Source: Nevskiaceae bacterium
GTDB taxonomy: Bacteria > Pseudomonadota > Gammaproteobacteria > Steroidobacterales > Steroidobacteraceae
DNA: 55,886 bases
Assembly (NCBI GenBank): GCA_018883185.1
Contig: VEQP01000019.1
Location: 1-55,886 of the forward strand
Direction of reading: 5' to 3'
Below the pieces are notes generated by a model. That model did no database searches, was not told the origin of the DNA, and saw nothing but the letters and a program-made list of their open reading frames with translations. The number at the start of each line of letters is the position of its first letter. The first letter of the stretch is position 1. Shown piece after piece: positions 42,303 to 54,269 of this stretch. The translations under genes were made by a program, and so were the position numbers.

Positions 42303-43292
42303 TCAATTCGCGACCAGCAGCGCATGCTGCTGCCACAGATCACTCAAATGCTCTTGCCAAAATCGCGGTGAGGCGAACCATGGAAACGCACGCGGAAATG
42401 CCGGGTCATCCCACCGCGCCGCGATCCACGACGAATGATGCAGCATGCGCAACGAGCGCAGCGGCTCGACGAGCTCGAGTTCGTTTTCATCGATGTGCGA
42501 GAACTGCCGATAGCCGGCCGCCAACTCCCGCCACTGCCCCTGACGATCGTCTTCGGAGCCCGAGAGAAACATCCAAAGATCCTGGATGCGTGGACCCGTC
42601 ATGCAATCGTCGAGATCGACGAACACGGGTCCTTGCGCATTCCAGAGGATGTTGCCGAGATGACAATCGCCATGCAGCCGCAGGCGCGATGATGGACCGT
42701 ATCGGTCGAAATGCAGATCCACCTGCTCGAGGAGTGCCGCAGAGACCTCGGCATACTTATCGATAACGGTGTCATCGAGCGTCGCGGAGTTCATGAACGT
42801 CGAGGCGAGCAGATCGTCCCTCGCCCGCCAACCGAGCCGCTCGCTGCTGAGTGCAGGCCGATGACGAAACGGACGCAGCGCACCGATCGCATGGATGCGC
42901 CCCAAGGTGCGCCCGACAAGCTCGAGCGAACCACGTACGTCGATCTCGGCGGCTCGCGCGTCGAGCTTGGGAAACACCGTGTATCGCAAGCCCTCGTGAA
43001 AGTGGAGCGTACTAGCATCGAAAGTCAGCGGCGCAGCAACGGGCAGCTGCGCCGCCGCCAACTCGCGCGTGAACTCATGCTCTTCGACAATCTGCTCATC
43101 GCTCCAGCGTGCGGGCCGGTAGAACTTCAGCACCAGAGTGCCGTGCGACTCCGAACCCAACTGGTAGACGCGATTCTCGTAAGAGTTGAGTGCGAACAAG
43201 CGACCGTCGCAAACGATGCCCACGCGCTCGGCCGCCTCGAGCACGACATCGGGCGAGAGCAGCGCGAAAGGTTGCGCGGAGACTGCGCTCAC
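42303..43292 (-). CDS. srkA: Stress-response Ser/Thr kinase SrkA (YihE/RdoA)
   Basis: A 329-residue cytosolic kinase of the aminoglycoside-phosphotransferase-like SrkA/YihE family, which in E. coli counters MazEF-mediated death and envelope stress. The opening FALNSYENRVYQLG, the catalytic loop RLHGDCHLGNILW and the metal site VFVDLDDCMTGP are all conserved. Length matches E. coli YihE. It starts at a GTG (43292) overlapping the DUF1838 stop (GTGA). In E. coli srkA precedes dsbA; here it lies between DUF1838 and an S9 peptidase instead. The substrate is unknown. Confidence 0.94.
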   Translation of the reverse strand: MSAVSAQPFALLSPDVVLEAAERVGIVCDGRLFALNSYENRVYQLGSESHGTLVLKFYRPARWSDEQIVEEHEFTRELAAAQLPVAAPLTFDASTLHFHEGLRYTVFPKLDARAAEIDVRGSLELVGRTLGRIHAIGALRPFRHRPALSSERLGWRARDDLLASTFMNSATLDDTVIDKYAEVSAALLEQVDLHFDRYGPSSRLRLHGDCHLGNILWNAQGPVFVDLDDCMTGPRIQDLWMFLSGSEDDRQGQWRELAAGYRQFSHIDENELELVEPLRSLRMLHHSSWIAARWDDPAFPRAFPWFASPRFWQEHLSDLWQQHALLVAN

Positions 43293-44155
43293 CGGCCCTG
43301 CTGTTTGAGGAACTCGGTATCTTCGAACACGAAGTCGTGCCAGTTCGCAGTGTCGAGGATCTCCGGTACGTAGGCGCGAATGCCGTCCTTGACCGGTTGC
43401 GGCAAGGCATCGAGGTTACGGATCTTGGTGCCGAACCCACGCGCTACCGTGCCGCCAGGCCGATCGTCCATGCCCATCCAAGGCGCCCAGCGATTTTTGT
43501 TCTGCAACTGCAGACTGGTGGACGCCGACAAACGCTTTGGGTCCGCCACTTCGGCGAGCGGCGCCGACATGGTCATGAACGAGTTGGTATAGCTGGTTTT
43601 ACCAGGCCGAATGACATCGGGTCGGTTTTCGATCGACTCGGTGGCGAGGTACACGCGATCACCGATGGTTTCGATCGGCAATAGCTTGGGCGTGTAGCCC
43701 ATCGCGATCACGCCCTGCGGGGTGTAGAGGCGCGGCACGGGCCCGAGCTTGAAGTGATGGATCCCCATGCGTTGGCCGGTGATCGGATTGTCGAAGTGCT
43801 CTAGCGGCTCGTAGCTGTCGTGGCGAGTGTAAAAACCCACTTCGTACTTGCGCATTTCGTGCTGGTTGTCTTCCTTCGGCTCCCAGTAATCGACCAGGAT
43901 ATTGTTCATGGTAAAGAGCGGCACGAAGTTGCCTTCGCCGAGATCAGCATAAATATTGAGCCGCATGAAGGAGTAGACGACCTCTTTGCCGAGGCTACCC
44001 ACAAGCTTCACATGCGTACGCAAGATGGTGAGCGGGTCGGCGAAATCGAGCTTCGCAGCGTTGGGCTTCGCAGCGCTGGCAGGCGTCGTCAGCGCGGCGG
44101 TCACACCGAGTCCCATCGCCCCTTGCAGGGCCGTGCGTCGTGTCAGTGAAGTCAT
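43289..44155 (-). CDS. DUF1838 family protein with Tat-type signal
   Basis: A 288-residue protein of the DUF1838 family. The N-terminus (SLTRRTALQGAMGLGVTAAL) is a twin-arginine signal, so the protein is exported folded, perhaps with a cofactor. The mature part has blocks such as YSFMRLNIYAD, DYWEPKEDNQHEMRKYEVGF and MGIHHFKLGP. No catalytic motif is obvious and the function of the family is unknown. AGGAG lies six bases before the ATG at 44155 and three before the one at 44158, so the inner ATG is preferred. It lies 45 bases after fadH and is translationally coupled to srkA. Confidence 0.87.
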   Translation of the reverse strand: MTSLTRRTALQGAMGLGVTAALTTPASAAKPNAAKLDFADPLTILRTHVKLVGSLGKEVVYSFMRLNIYADLGEGNFVPLFTMNNILVDYWEPKEDNQHEMRKYEVGFYTRHDSYEPLEHFDNPITGQRMGIHHFKLGPVPRLYTPQGVIAMGYTPKLLPIETIGDRVYLATESIENRPDVIRPGKTSYTNSFMTMSAPLAEVADPKRLSASTSLQLQNKNRWAPWMGMDDRPGGTVARGFGTKIRNLDALPQPVKDGIRAYVPEILDTANWHDFVFEDTEFLKQQGR

Positions 44156-44200
44156 CATGCGCTCCTGTAGGCAGAGTGTCCGAGCCCTAACCGGCCCGGC

Positions 44201-47836
<3,636 letters not shown>

Positions 47837-47837
<1 letters not shown>

Positions 47838-48514
47838 CACTTGAACTCGACATCCGGCAAGGCGCGAAGTTTTTCTTCGCTGCGACGCCGCTCGTAATAG
47901 GCCTGACCCGCTGCAGCCTCGGCCGCCGCTTTTCCTTGATAGCCACCCGAGGCGGCAACGATGCGCTCAGCCTCGGCTCGTGGCAGCACCACCACACCTT
48001 CGAGGTCGCCGAGGATGATGTCGCCCGGATAAACGATGACGCCACCGCAAATCACCGGTGTGTTGAGCCATCCCGGCCCCTCGGCTACCCCTGCACGAGC
48101 GATGCAGCCGCGCGCGAAAATCGGCAACTGGACGCGCTCGCGGATCAGCAAGGCTGCATTCATGCACAGTCCATCGAGCACGACACCCGCGCAGCCGGCC
48201 TCGCGCGCGGCCGAGGACATGCCAAACCCCCAGCAGGCCGTATCGGTCCGCGCCGCGCCGTCGACCACGATCACATCGCCGGGCCGGGCGTACTTGCCAG
48301 CCACCTCGCCGAGCAGTAAATCCGCCGGGTCTTCGGGTCGAACCGTGAATGCGGGGCCACAAATGCGCCACGATGGATCGAGTGGCTTGATGGCAGCGTG
48401 CATGACCTGACGCTGTCCCGCGTGAACCCCGGTGACACCGACATGCGTCGCTGCCACGCGTGCGAGCAGTTCGGCCGATGGTCGCTCGAAGTCCGTGCGA
48501 ATCGTATAGCGCAT
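47837..48514 (-). CDS. RraA-like aldolase/decarboxylase
   Basis: A 225-residue protein of the RraA fold. The family includes the RNase E regulator RraA and metal-dependent class II aldolases for 4-carboxy-4-hydroxy-2-oxoadipate and HMG. The block VVDGAARTDTACWGFGMSSAA, with Arg and Asp for pyruvate and metal binding, and a length above 220 residues with a C-terminal extension favour the aldolase branch (LigK/ProA-like) over RraA. The start at the ATG 48514 has no Shine-Dalgarno. A TATACT sits seven bases before it, so the message may be leaderless. It leads the leftward run of catabolic genes. Confidence 0.85.
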
Positions 48515-48521
48515 GCGAGGG

Positions 48522-48529
48522 AGTATATT
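48522..48529. promoter_or_regulatory. Shared AT-rich -10 region of two divergent, possibly leaderless genes
   Basis: The start codons of the RraA-like gene (48514, minus) and the solute-binding protein gene (48537, plus) are 22 bases apart. Between them one AT patch reads TATATT on the plus strand (48524-48529) and TATACT on the minus strand (48522-48527). Each ends exactly seven bases before its ATG. Neither gene has a Shine-Dalgarno. No good -35 is visible on either side. Confidence 0.45.
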
Positions 48530-48536
48530 CCCCCCG

Positions 48537-50153
48537 ATGCGACGGCTGTATCGACTCGGGCTCGCGATCCTGTGCGCTGTACTGCTGCACCCGGTGGCCG
48601 TCGCGCAGTCGACACGCCTTGCGCCGGCGCCGCTCGGCAAGGCAGCAAGCACGCTCAGTCGCGGCGTCTTCGGCGAGCCCGATACGCTCGCGCCGCGCGA
48701 GTCGGGGGTCACGAGCGCGCAAACCATGGTCCGCGACCTGTTCGAGGGCCTGACGACCTTCGACGCCGCGGGCGCAACCATCCCCGGTGCCGCCCTCTCT
48801 TGGAGCGTCTCGCCCGATGGGCTGGTCTACACGTTCCGCCTGCGCCCTGATCTACGCTGGTCGGACGGCGCACCCCTGCGGGCAGGTGATTTCGTTTGGG
48901 GCTGGCAGCACTCCCTCGACACCGCACGACCGGCCGCACGTGCGACGCGTTTATATGCATTGCGCAATGCATCGCGTATCCACCGCGGGGAGCTGCCTGC
49001 CGCGGCACTTGGCGCCCGAGCGCTTGATGCCCACACCGTGCAACTCACTCTCGAGCATCCAGTGCCCTGGCTCCCTACCTTGCTTGCAGGTGAGGAGGGT
49101 TTCCCCTTGCCTCGGCATGTGATCGAACGCACGGGGAGAGATTGGGCCAAGCCGGGGACGCATGTCGGCAACGGCGCGTATCGGCTGCTGTCCCGACGCG
49201 CCCGAGGCAGCGTGCTGCTCGAGCGCAATCCGTACCATCACGATGCGGCGCGCATCGCCATCAATCGAATCGAATACGTGCCCTCCAGCGACACGCCCTC
49301 GCTCGTCATGCGCGTGCGCGCGGGGGAACTCGCCATCAACGGCTGGCCGGGATTTCCTGGATCTCAGGCCAAATCACTGACGCAAGAGCTCGGCACGACC
49401 ATCGTGCGCAGCGTCCCCTTGCATAGCGTGCGCTACCTCAGGCTCAACGTATCTCGCGGTGCGCTGCGCGATCCTCGGCTACGCCGCGCACTCGCGCTCG
49501 CCGTCGATCGTGACCTACTCGTTCGTCGTGTCCTTGGCAGTGGCGAACGCCCCTCAACTCGAGTGTTACCCGCAAGCTTGCCCTTTGATCTGCCACCGGC
49601 CGACGACGCCCTGCGTCGCGGCACGCAGACCGCGCGCAATGCCGAGGCGCGCGCCTTGCTCGCCGCTGCAGGTTACCCACGCGCCGGCAGCGAGCCTCTG
49701 GTCTTCCGCGTGCCGAGTGGCAACGGCGAGCAGATGTGTGTCGCGGTGGCAGCCATGTGGACGGCGCTCGGCATCCCGGTGCGCATTGAACGCAGCGAGA
49801 TTTCCGCCATGATCAGCGATCTGCGTCAGGGCAATTTCGATATCGCGCTGACGGGTGCGCAGGAACCCCCCGCAGTCGAGCCCTTCCTGGAGAGATTCCG
49901 CGCGGCCTCAACCTACAATTCGGGCCGTTACTCCAGCCGCGAGTTTGAGATGGCACTTGATCGTGCCTTGCAGCAAGCCGACCCACAGCAACGCGCCCGC
50001 GGACTGCAGCAGGCCGAGGCGCTACTCAATCGCGATCAGCCCGTCGTACCGCTGATCGAAGAAGTCGCGCGCAATCTCGTCCGCCCGAACGTCGCCGGCT
50101 GGCAGGACAACCCGCTCGATGTACACCTGAGTCGCTGGCTGCGGCTCGAATGA
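48537..50153 (+). CDS. Peptide/oligopeptide ABC-transporter solute-binding protein (family 5)
   Basis: A 538-residue exported binding protein of the OppA/DppA family. A signal peptide (1-24, ending in AVAQ) precedes the family's opening block (TLSRGVFGEPDTLAPRES), LFEGLTTFD, the WSVSPDGLVYTFRLRPDLRW signature and ALAVDRDLLVRRVLG. These proteins deliver peptides, nickel, sugars or murein peptides to an inner-membrane permease. No permease or ATPase gene is adjacent, so it is an orphan binding protein, either serving a remote permease or acting alone. The stop overlaps an ATG of the downstream aldo/keto reductase frame. Confidence 0.9.
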   Translation: MRRLYRLGLAILCAVLLHPVAVAQSTRLAPAPLGKAASTLSRGVFGEPDTLAPRESGVTSAQTMVRDLFEGLTTFDAAGATIPGAALSWSVSPDGLVYTFRLRPDLRWSDGAPLRAGDFVWGWQHSLDTARPAARATRLYALRNASRIHRGELPAAALGARALDAHTVQLTLEHPVPWLPTLLAGEEGFPLPRHVIERTGRDWAKPGTHVGNGAYRLLSRRARGSVLLERNPYHHDAARIAINRIEYVPSSDTPSLVMRVRAGELAINGWPGFPGSQAKSLTQELGTTIVRSVPLHSVRYLRLNVSRGALRDPRLRRALALAVDRDLLVRRVLGSGERPSTRVLPASLPFDLPPADDALRRGTQTARNAEARALLAAAGYPRAGSEPLVFRVPSGNGEQMCVAVAAMWTALGIPVRIERSEISAMISDLRQGNFDIALTGAQEPPAVEPFLERFRAASTYNSGRYSSREFEMALDRALQQADPQQRARGLQQAEALLNRDQPVVPLIEEVARNLVRPNVAGWQDNPLDVHLSRWLRLE

Positions 50154-50173
50154 CTTTTGAGGAAACACCGACC

Positions 50174-51154
50174 ATGACCCAACACTCCCCGGCCCGCCGA
50201 CCGCTAGGCCAGTCCGCGCTAGACATTGCACCCCTCGCCTTCGGCGGCAACGTGCTCGGCTGGACCGCTGACGAACAGCATTCGTTCGCACTGCTCGATG
50301 CATTCGTCGAGGCAGGCTTCAATCTCATCGATACGGCCGATGCGTACGTGCGCTTCATTCCCGGCCATCACGGCGGCGAATCCGAAACGATGATCGGACG
50401 ATGGCTTACGAGTCGTGGCCCAGCGGCGCGGGCCCGCGTCCTGATCGCCACCAAAGTGGGTCTCGAGATGGGTCCTGGGGAGAGCGGCCTGTCCGCCGCC
50501 TACATACGCCGTGCGGTTGATCGCTCGCTGCAACGCCTACACACGGACTACATTGATCTCTATCAAGCGCATCGCGACGATCCGAACACGCCGCTCGAAG
50601 AAACAGCCGAGGCCTTCGACCAACTCGTCAAGGCCGGCAAAGTGCGCGCCATCGGCGCCTCGAACTTCACTGCACCGCGCCTTGCCGCCGCTCTGCAAAC
50701 CAGCGACCGCTTGGGTCTGACGCGCTACTGCAGTCTGCAACCGCTCTACAATCTGATGCAGCGCAGTGATTACGAAGGCGAGCTCGCTACGCTCTGCCAG
50801 CGCGAACGGGTCGGGGTGATTTCCCACAGCGCTCTAGCGGGCGGCTTTCTCACCGGTAAATATCGTAGTGCCGCCGATCTCGGCAAGAGCGTTCGGGGGG
50901 CACGCATGGGTGCATGGCTCGATGCGCAGGGCCTGCGTTTACTCGCGCTGCTCGATGAACTGGCAGCCACGCACAACGCAACGCCCGCCGCGATCGCGAT
51001 CGCCTGGGTGCTGGCCCGGGGTGTGACGGCGCCCATCGCCAGCGCCACCGATGTGTCGCAACTGCAGACTCTGCTGCAGGGTGCGACCTTGACGCTGACC
51101 GACGAGCAGCTCGCAGCGCTCGATCACGCCCGCAGTACGCGCAGCTCCACCTGA
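50174..51154 (+). CDS. Aldo/keto reductase
   Basis: A 326-residue NADPH-dependent aldo/keto reductase, a cytosolic TIM barrel. The catalytic tetrad segments are visible: GFNLIDTADAY (Asp and Tyr), LIATKVGLEM (Lys) and YIDLYQAHRDD (His). The NADP-binding GASNFTAPRLAAAL and GVTAPIASATDVSQL follow. It resembles the YajO/Tas-like general stress branch. GAGGA at 50159-50163 lies ten bases before the ATG at 50174; an earlier ATG at 50150 would overlap the previous stop. The 3' end overlaps the convergent M24 gene by 31 bases. The physiological substrate is unknown. Confidence 0.93.
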   Translation: MTQHSPARRPLGQSALDIAPLAFGGNVLGWTADEQHSFALLDAFVEAGFNLIDTADAYVRFIPGHHGGESETMIGRWLTSRGPAARARVLIATKVGLEMGPGESGLSAAYIRRAVDRSLQRLHTDYIDLYQAHRDDPNTPLEETAEAFDQLVKAGKVRAIGASNFTAPRLAAALQTSDRLGLTRYCSLQPLYNLMQRSDYEGELATLCQRERVGVISHSALAGGFLTGKYRSAADLGKSVRGARMGAWLDAQGLRLLALLDELAATHNATPAAIAIAWVLARGVTAPIASATDVSQLQTLLQGATLTLTDEQLAALDHARSTRSST

Positions 51155-52632
51155 CCCGAGGACAGTGGCACCGCGCCACTCGGCGTGCACACCATCATGT
51201 CTTCGACATGCGAGGAGCCGTAGCCGATTTCCAGATACGGCACATCGAGAGTGAACACCGAACCCACCTCGAAACGCAGCGGATCGCGGCGTGTGCCCGG
51301 CCGTGCGAGCGAGTTGGGCTGGTCGGTATGGTCTATGCCGACGTTATGCGGCGCGCCAAAGCCGTTGTAACCCTCCTGCCGCATCACATCGCCGACGATG
51401 CGTGAGGCCTCATCGAACGCCATGCCGGGACGGATCGCCGCGTACGCCGTGCGCAGTGCCTTGGCATTGGCCGCGTTGCGCCCGCCCACCTCGTCGGTCG
51501 GAGTGCCGACGACAATGGAGCGACCGATGTCACCCACGTAGCCGAGGTAATCGCCGACACTGTCGATCTTGATGACCTTGTCGCGCTCGATGCGACCCGA
51601 ATTCAAGCCGTCCTGATTGATGATCAGCCAGCGAGTGTCGCCGCCCAACGCACCGATGCGCTTGCGGTATTCGATCTCCACCTCGCTGATTGCCTGACCG
51701 ACATGCAGCGACGCGATCGCCGCATCGAGCGCTGATTCGCAGCGTCTCGACACTTCGCGCATGACCTCGATTTCGTTCGCCGACTTGACCATGCGTACTT
51801 CCTTGAAGATGTCGGCCGCATCGACACCTTTGAGATCCGGCAAACCGAGATCTCGCAACCATGGATAGACACGCGGGTCGTCGAAGCCCACGCGACCCGC
51901 ACCGACCCCTGCGGCCATCAGCGCGCGCCGCACCGCATGCAGCGCAGACGCCGCAGGCTTATCGGCAAACTCGGCTGCCAGTGCGAGCTGGAAGCGATCG
52001 CGATCAGAGAATCGAGCCCCCTTGCGCACGAGGTTGCGGTTGTAGCGCATGGCGGGCGGATCGAACGGATTGCTCGCTACCGCGTTTTCGAGTGGCGCGG
52101 GCGCCGTGAAGATCTCGACGTTCGGCATCCACGTGGGCCGATAATCGAGGTGATAGAGCAATGCACCCCAGACAATCAGCGTAGCCGGTACATCCGCACG
52201 ACGCGGCAGCACCGCAAAGAGCATGTGCTCGATACCCGTGTGGTAGAAGGCGTTATCGTGGCTCGAGAGGTAGTAGACATTCTTCGGCGTCGCGGCGACA
52301 AGCGCATCGAGGCCGTATCGATCCATGATTTCGACCGCACGCTCGCGATTGACGAGCGGTTTGGCCGACTGCAGGTGTTTGAGCAGCGCCGGATTGCGAT
52401 AGCGCGCGAGCTCCTCGGGGCTCAGCGTCACAGACATCGACGGGTCGTAGCCGCCCGGGGCCGCCGCCAACAAGGAATCAGACCAGCCGAGCAATGGCGC
52501 TGCCGCCAGTGCGCCGGTGCCGGCCCGCAACAAATCACGCCGCAGGGGTGATGAGGGCAAGGACTCGTCCTTGGACATGGCGATATTCGAAGTTGCGATA
52601 GCTCGGTTTTGCGTATTGTCTCGATCACTCAT
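51124..52632 (-). CDS. Tat-exported M24-family (creatinase/Xaa-Pro peptidase-like) protein
   Basis: A 502-residue protein of the pita-bread M24B fold with a twin-arginine signal (SPLRRDLLRAGTGALAAAPLL, residues 29 on). Metal-site positions can be followed: Asp357 and Asp368 (11 apart, as in PepP), His429 and Glu477 are retained, but the position of the first conserved Glu is Asp463 (VFTLDVPYLE). The protein may be a peptidase with altered metal use or a creatinase-like hydrolase. AGGAG lies six bases before the ATG at 52632. It is divergent from abgT by 59 bases, so dipeptide or folate-fragment metabolism is a plausible theme. Confidence 0.88.
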   Translation of the reverse strand: MSDRDNTQNRAIATSNIAMSKDESLPSSPLRRDLLRAGTGALAAAPLLGWSDSLLAAAPGGYDPSMSVTLSPEELARYRNPALLKHLQSAKPLVNRERAVEIMDRYGLDALVAATPKNVYYLSSHDNAFYHTGIEHMLFAVLPRRADVPATLIVWGALLYHLDYRPTWMPNVEIFTAPAPLENAVASNPFDPPAMRYNRNLVRKGARFSDRDRFQLALAAEFADKPAASALHAVRRALMAAGVGAGRVGFDDPRVYPWLRDLGLPDLKGVDAADIFKEVRMVKSANEIEVMREVSRRCESALDAAIASLHVGQAISEVEIEYRKRIGALGGDTRWLIINQDGLNSGRIERDKVIKIDSVGDYLGYVGDIGRSIVVGTPTDEVGGRNAANAKALRTAYAAIRPGMAFDEASRIVGDVMRQEGYNGFGAPHNVGIDHTDQPNSLARPGTRRDPLRFEVGSVFTLDVPYLEIGYGSSHVEDMMVCTPSGAVPLSSGQVELRVLRA

Positions 52633-52691
52633 CACCCACTCCTGTACACCGGGGATTGATGCTCACCCGGAATTGGGTTGCAATTTGACGC

Positions 52692-54269
52692 ATGACTGAT
52701 CAACCGACCACCCGTAAATCCGCCCTTGACCGTTTCCTGGACGTTGTCGAGCGCAGTGGCAACGCTCTACCGCATCCCGCCACGCTGTTCGCGATGCTGG
52801 CGCTGCTCGTCATCCTGCTTTCGTGGGTGGCGGCGCAATTCGGTCTGGCGGTGCAGCACCCAAGTACCGGCGCCACCGTCACGGCAGTGAACCTGCTGAG
52901 CCTCGAAGGTCTGCACCGAATTCTCACCAACCTCGTCGGCAACTTCACCTCGTTCGCACCGTTAGGCACCGTGCTTGTCGCGTTGATCGGCATCGGCGTC
53001 GCCGAGCATTCGGGATTGATGGCGGCAGCACTGCGCAAGCTCGTGCTCGCATCGCCGCGAGTCCTGCTCACCCCCATCGTGGTATTCGCCGGCGTGATGT
53101 CGAACATGGCCAGCGAAATCGGCTATGTGCTACTCATCCCACTCGCCGGGCTGATTTTCCGCTCGGCAGGTCGCCATCCCATCGTCGGCATGGCAGCGGC
53201 GTTCTCAGGCGTCTCGGGGGGCTACTCGGCCAATCTGCTGATCGGCACCATCGATCCGTTGCTGTCGGGGTTATCACAGGAAGCCGCCCGGCTGGTCGAT
53301 CCCGCGTACACCGTGAGTCCACTCGCCAACTGGTACTTCATGGCAGTCTCGACGCCGTTGATCACCCTACTTGGCTGGTTCGTCGCCGAGCGCTTCACCG
53401 CGCCGCGATTTCCGGACGCGGTATCGTCCGTGATGTCTCGCCCCGAAGAAGCCGCAGAGGGCTCCAGCGAGTTGTCTGCCGCCGAACGGCGCGGACTGCG
53501 CTTCGCAGGTGTGGCGCTGCTGCTGCTCGTGGCGGCGCTGGTATGGTCCATGCTGCCGTACGGCGCGCTGCCCGGCGCGGGGTTCTTGCGTAACCCCGGC
53601 AGTGGAGAGTTGTTGAACTCACCCTTGCTGTCGGGCGTCGTGGCGATCATTTTTTTCTTTGGCGTGGTGCTCGGCCTGGCCTACGGCATCGGTGCCGGAA
53701 CCATCAAAAGCGATGCTGATGTGATCCGCGGCATGAGTGCCAGCATGACGACGCTCAGTGGCTATCTCGTGCTCGTGTTCTTCGCCGCGCAATTCGTCGC
53801 GTTCTTCAACTGGACCCAGCTCGGCCTCATCTTCGCCGTAAACGGTGCCGAGAGCCTGCGTGCGCTCGGCTTGCCAGCGCTGCCGCTGTTCGTCTCATTC
53901 ATTCTGCTCACCGCGACCATCAACTTGACCATGGGCTCGGCGTCGGCCAAATGGGCGCTGATGGCTCCCGTGTTCGTGCCGATGTTCATGCTGCTCGGCT
54001 ACTCGCCGGAGCTCACGCAGACCGCCTATCGAGTGGGCGACAGCGTGACCAACATCATCTCCCCGATGATGAGTTACTTCGCGCTGATCATTGCGTTCTT
54101 CCAGAAGTACGAACCGCGTGCGGGTCTCGGCACGCTCGTCGCCGTGATGCTGCCCTATTCCCTCACCTTCCTGATCGGTTGGTCGTTGGTATTTGGTCTA
54201 TGGCTAATCTTTGGTCTACCGATCGGCCCGGACTCGCCGCTGACCTATCCGGCCGTGGAGGAGCGATGA
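52692..54269 (+). CDS. abgT: AbgT-family transporter
   Basis: A 525-residue inner-membrane protein of the AbgT family. E. coli AbgT imports p-aminobenzoyl-glutamate, and other members export sulfonamides. The N-terminal block [22 protein letters not shown], the [14 protein letters not shown] segment, and the helical-hairpin motifs [19 protein letters not shown] and [22 protein letters not shown] are well conserved. About eleven hydrophobic segments are visible. No abgA or abgB amidohydrolase gene is adjacent, though an M24 protein is divergent. The stop overlaps the start of the downstream GMC gene (ATGA), which suggests a shared substrate pathway. Confidence 0.95.
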   Translation: MTDQPTTRKSALDRFLDVVERSGNALPHPATLFAMLALLVILLSWVAAQFGLAVQHPSTGATVTAVNLLSLEGLHRILTNLVGNFTSFAPLGTVLVALIGIGVAEHSGLMAAALRKLVLASPRVLLTPIVVFAGVMSNMASEIGYVLLIPLAGLIFRSAGRHPIVGMAAAFSGVSGGYSANLLIGTIDPLLSGLSQEAARLVDPAYTVSPLANWYFMAVSTPLITLLGWFVAERFTAPRFPDAVSSVMSRPEEAAEGSSELSAAERRGLRFAGVALLLLVAALVWSMLPYGALPGAGFLRNPGSGELLNSPLLSGVVAIIFFFGVVLGLAYGIGAGTIKSDADVIRGMSASMTTLSGYLVLVFFAAQFVAFFNWTQLGLIFAVNGAESLRALGLPALPLFVSFILLTATINLTMGSASAKWALMAPVFVPMFMLLGYSPELTQTAYRVGDSVTNIISPMMSYFALIIAFFQKYEPRAGLGTLVAVMLPYSLTFLIGWSLVFGLWLIFGLPIGPDSPLTYPAVEER

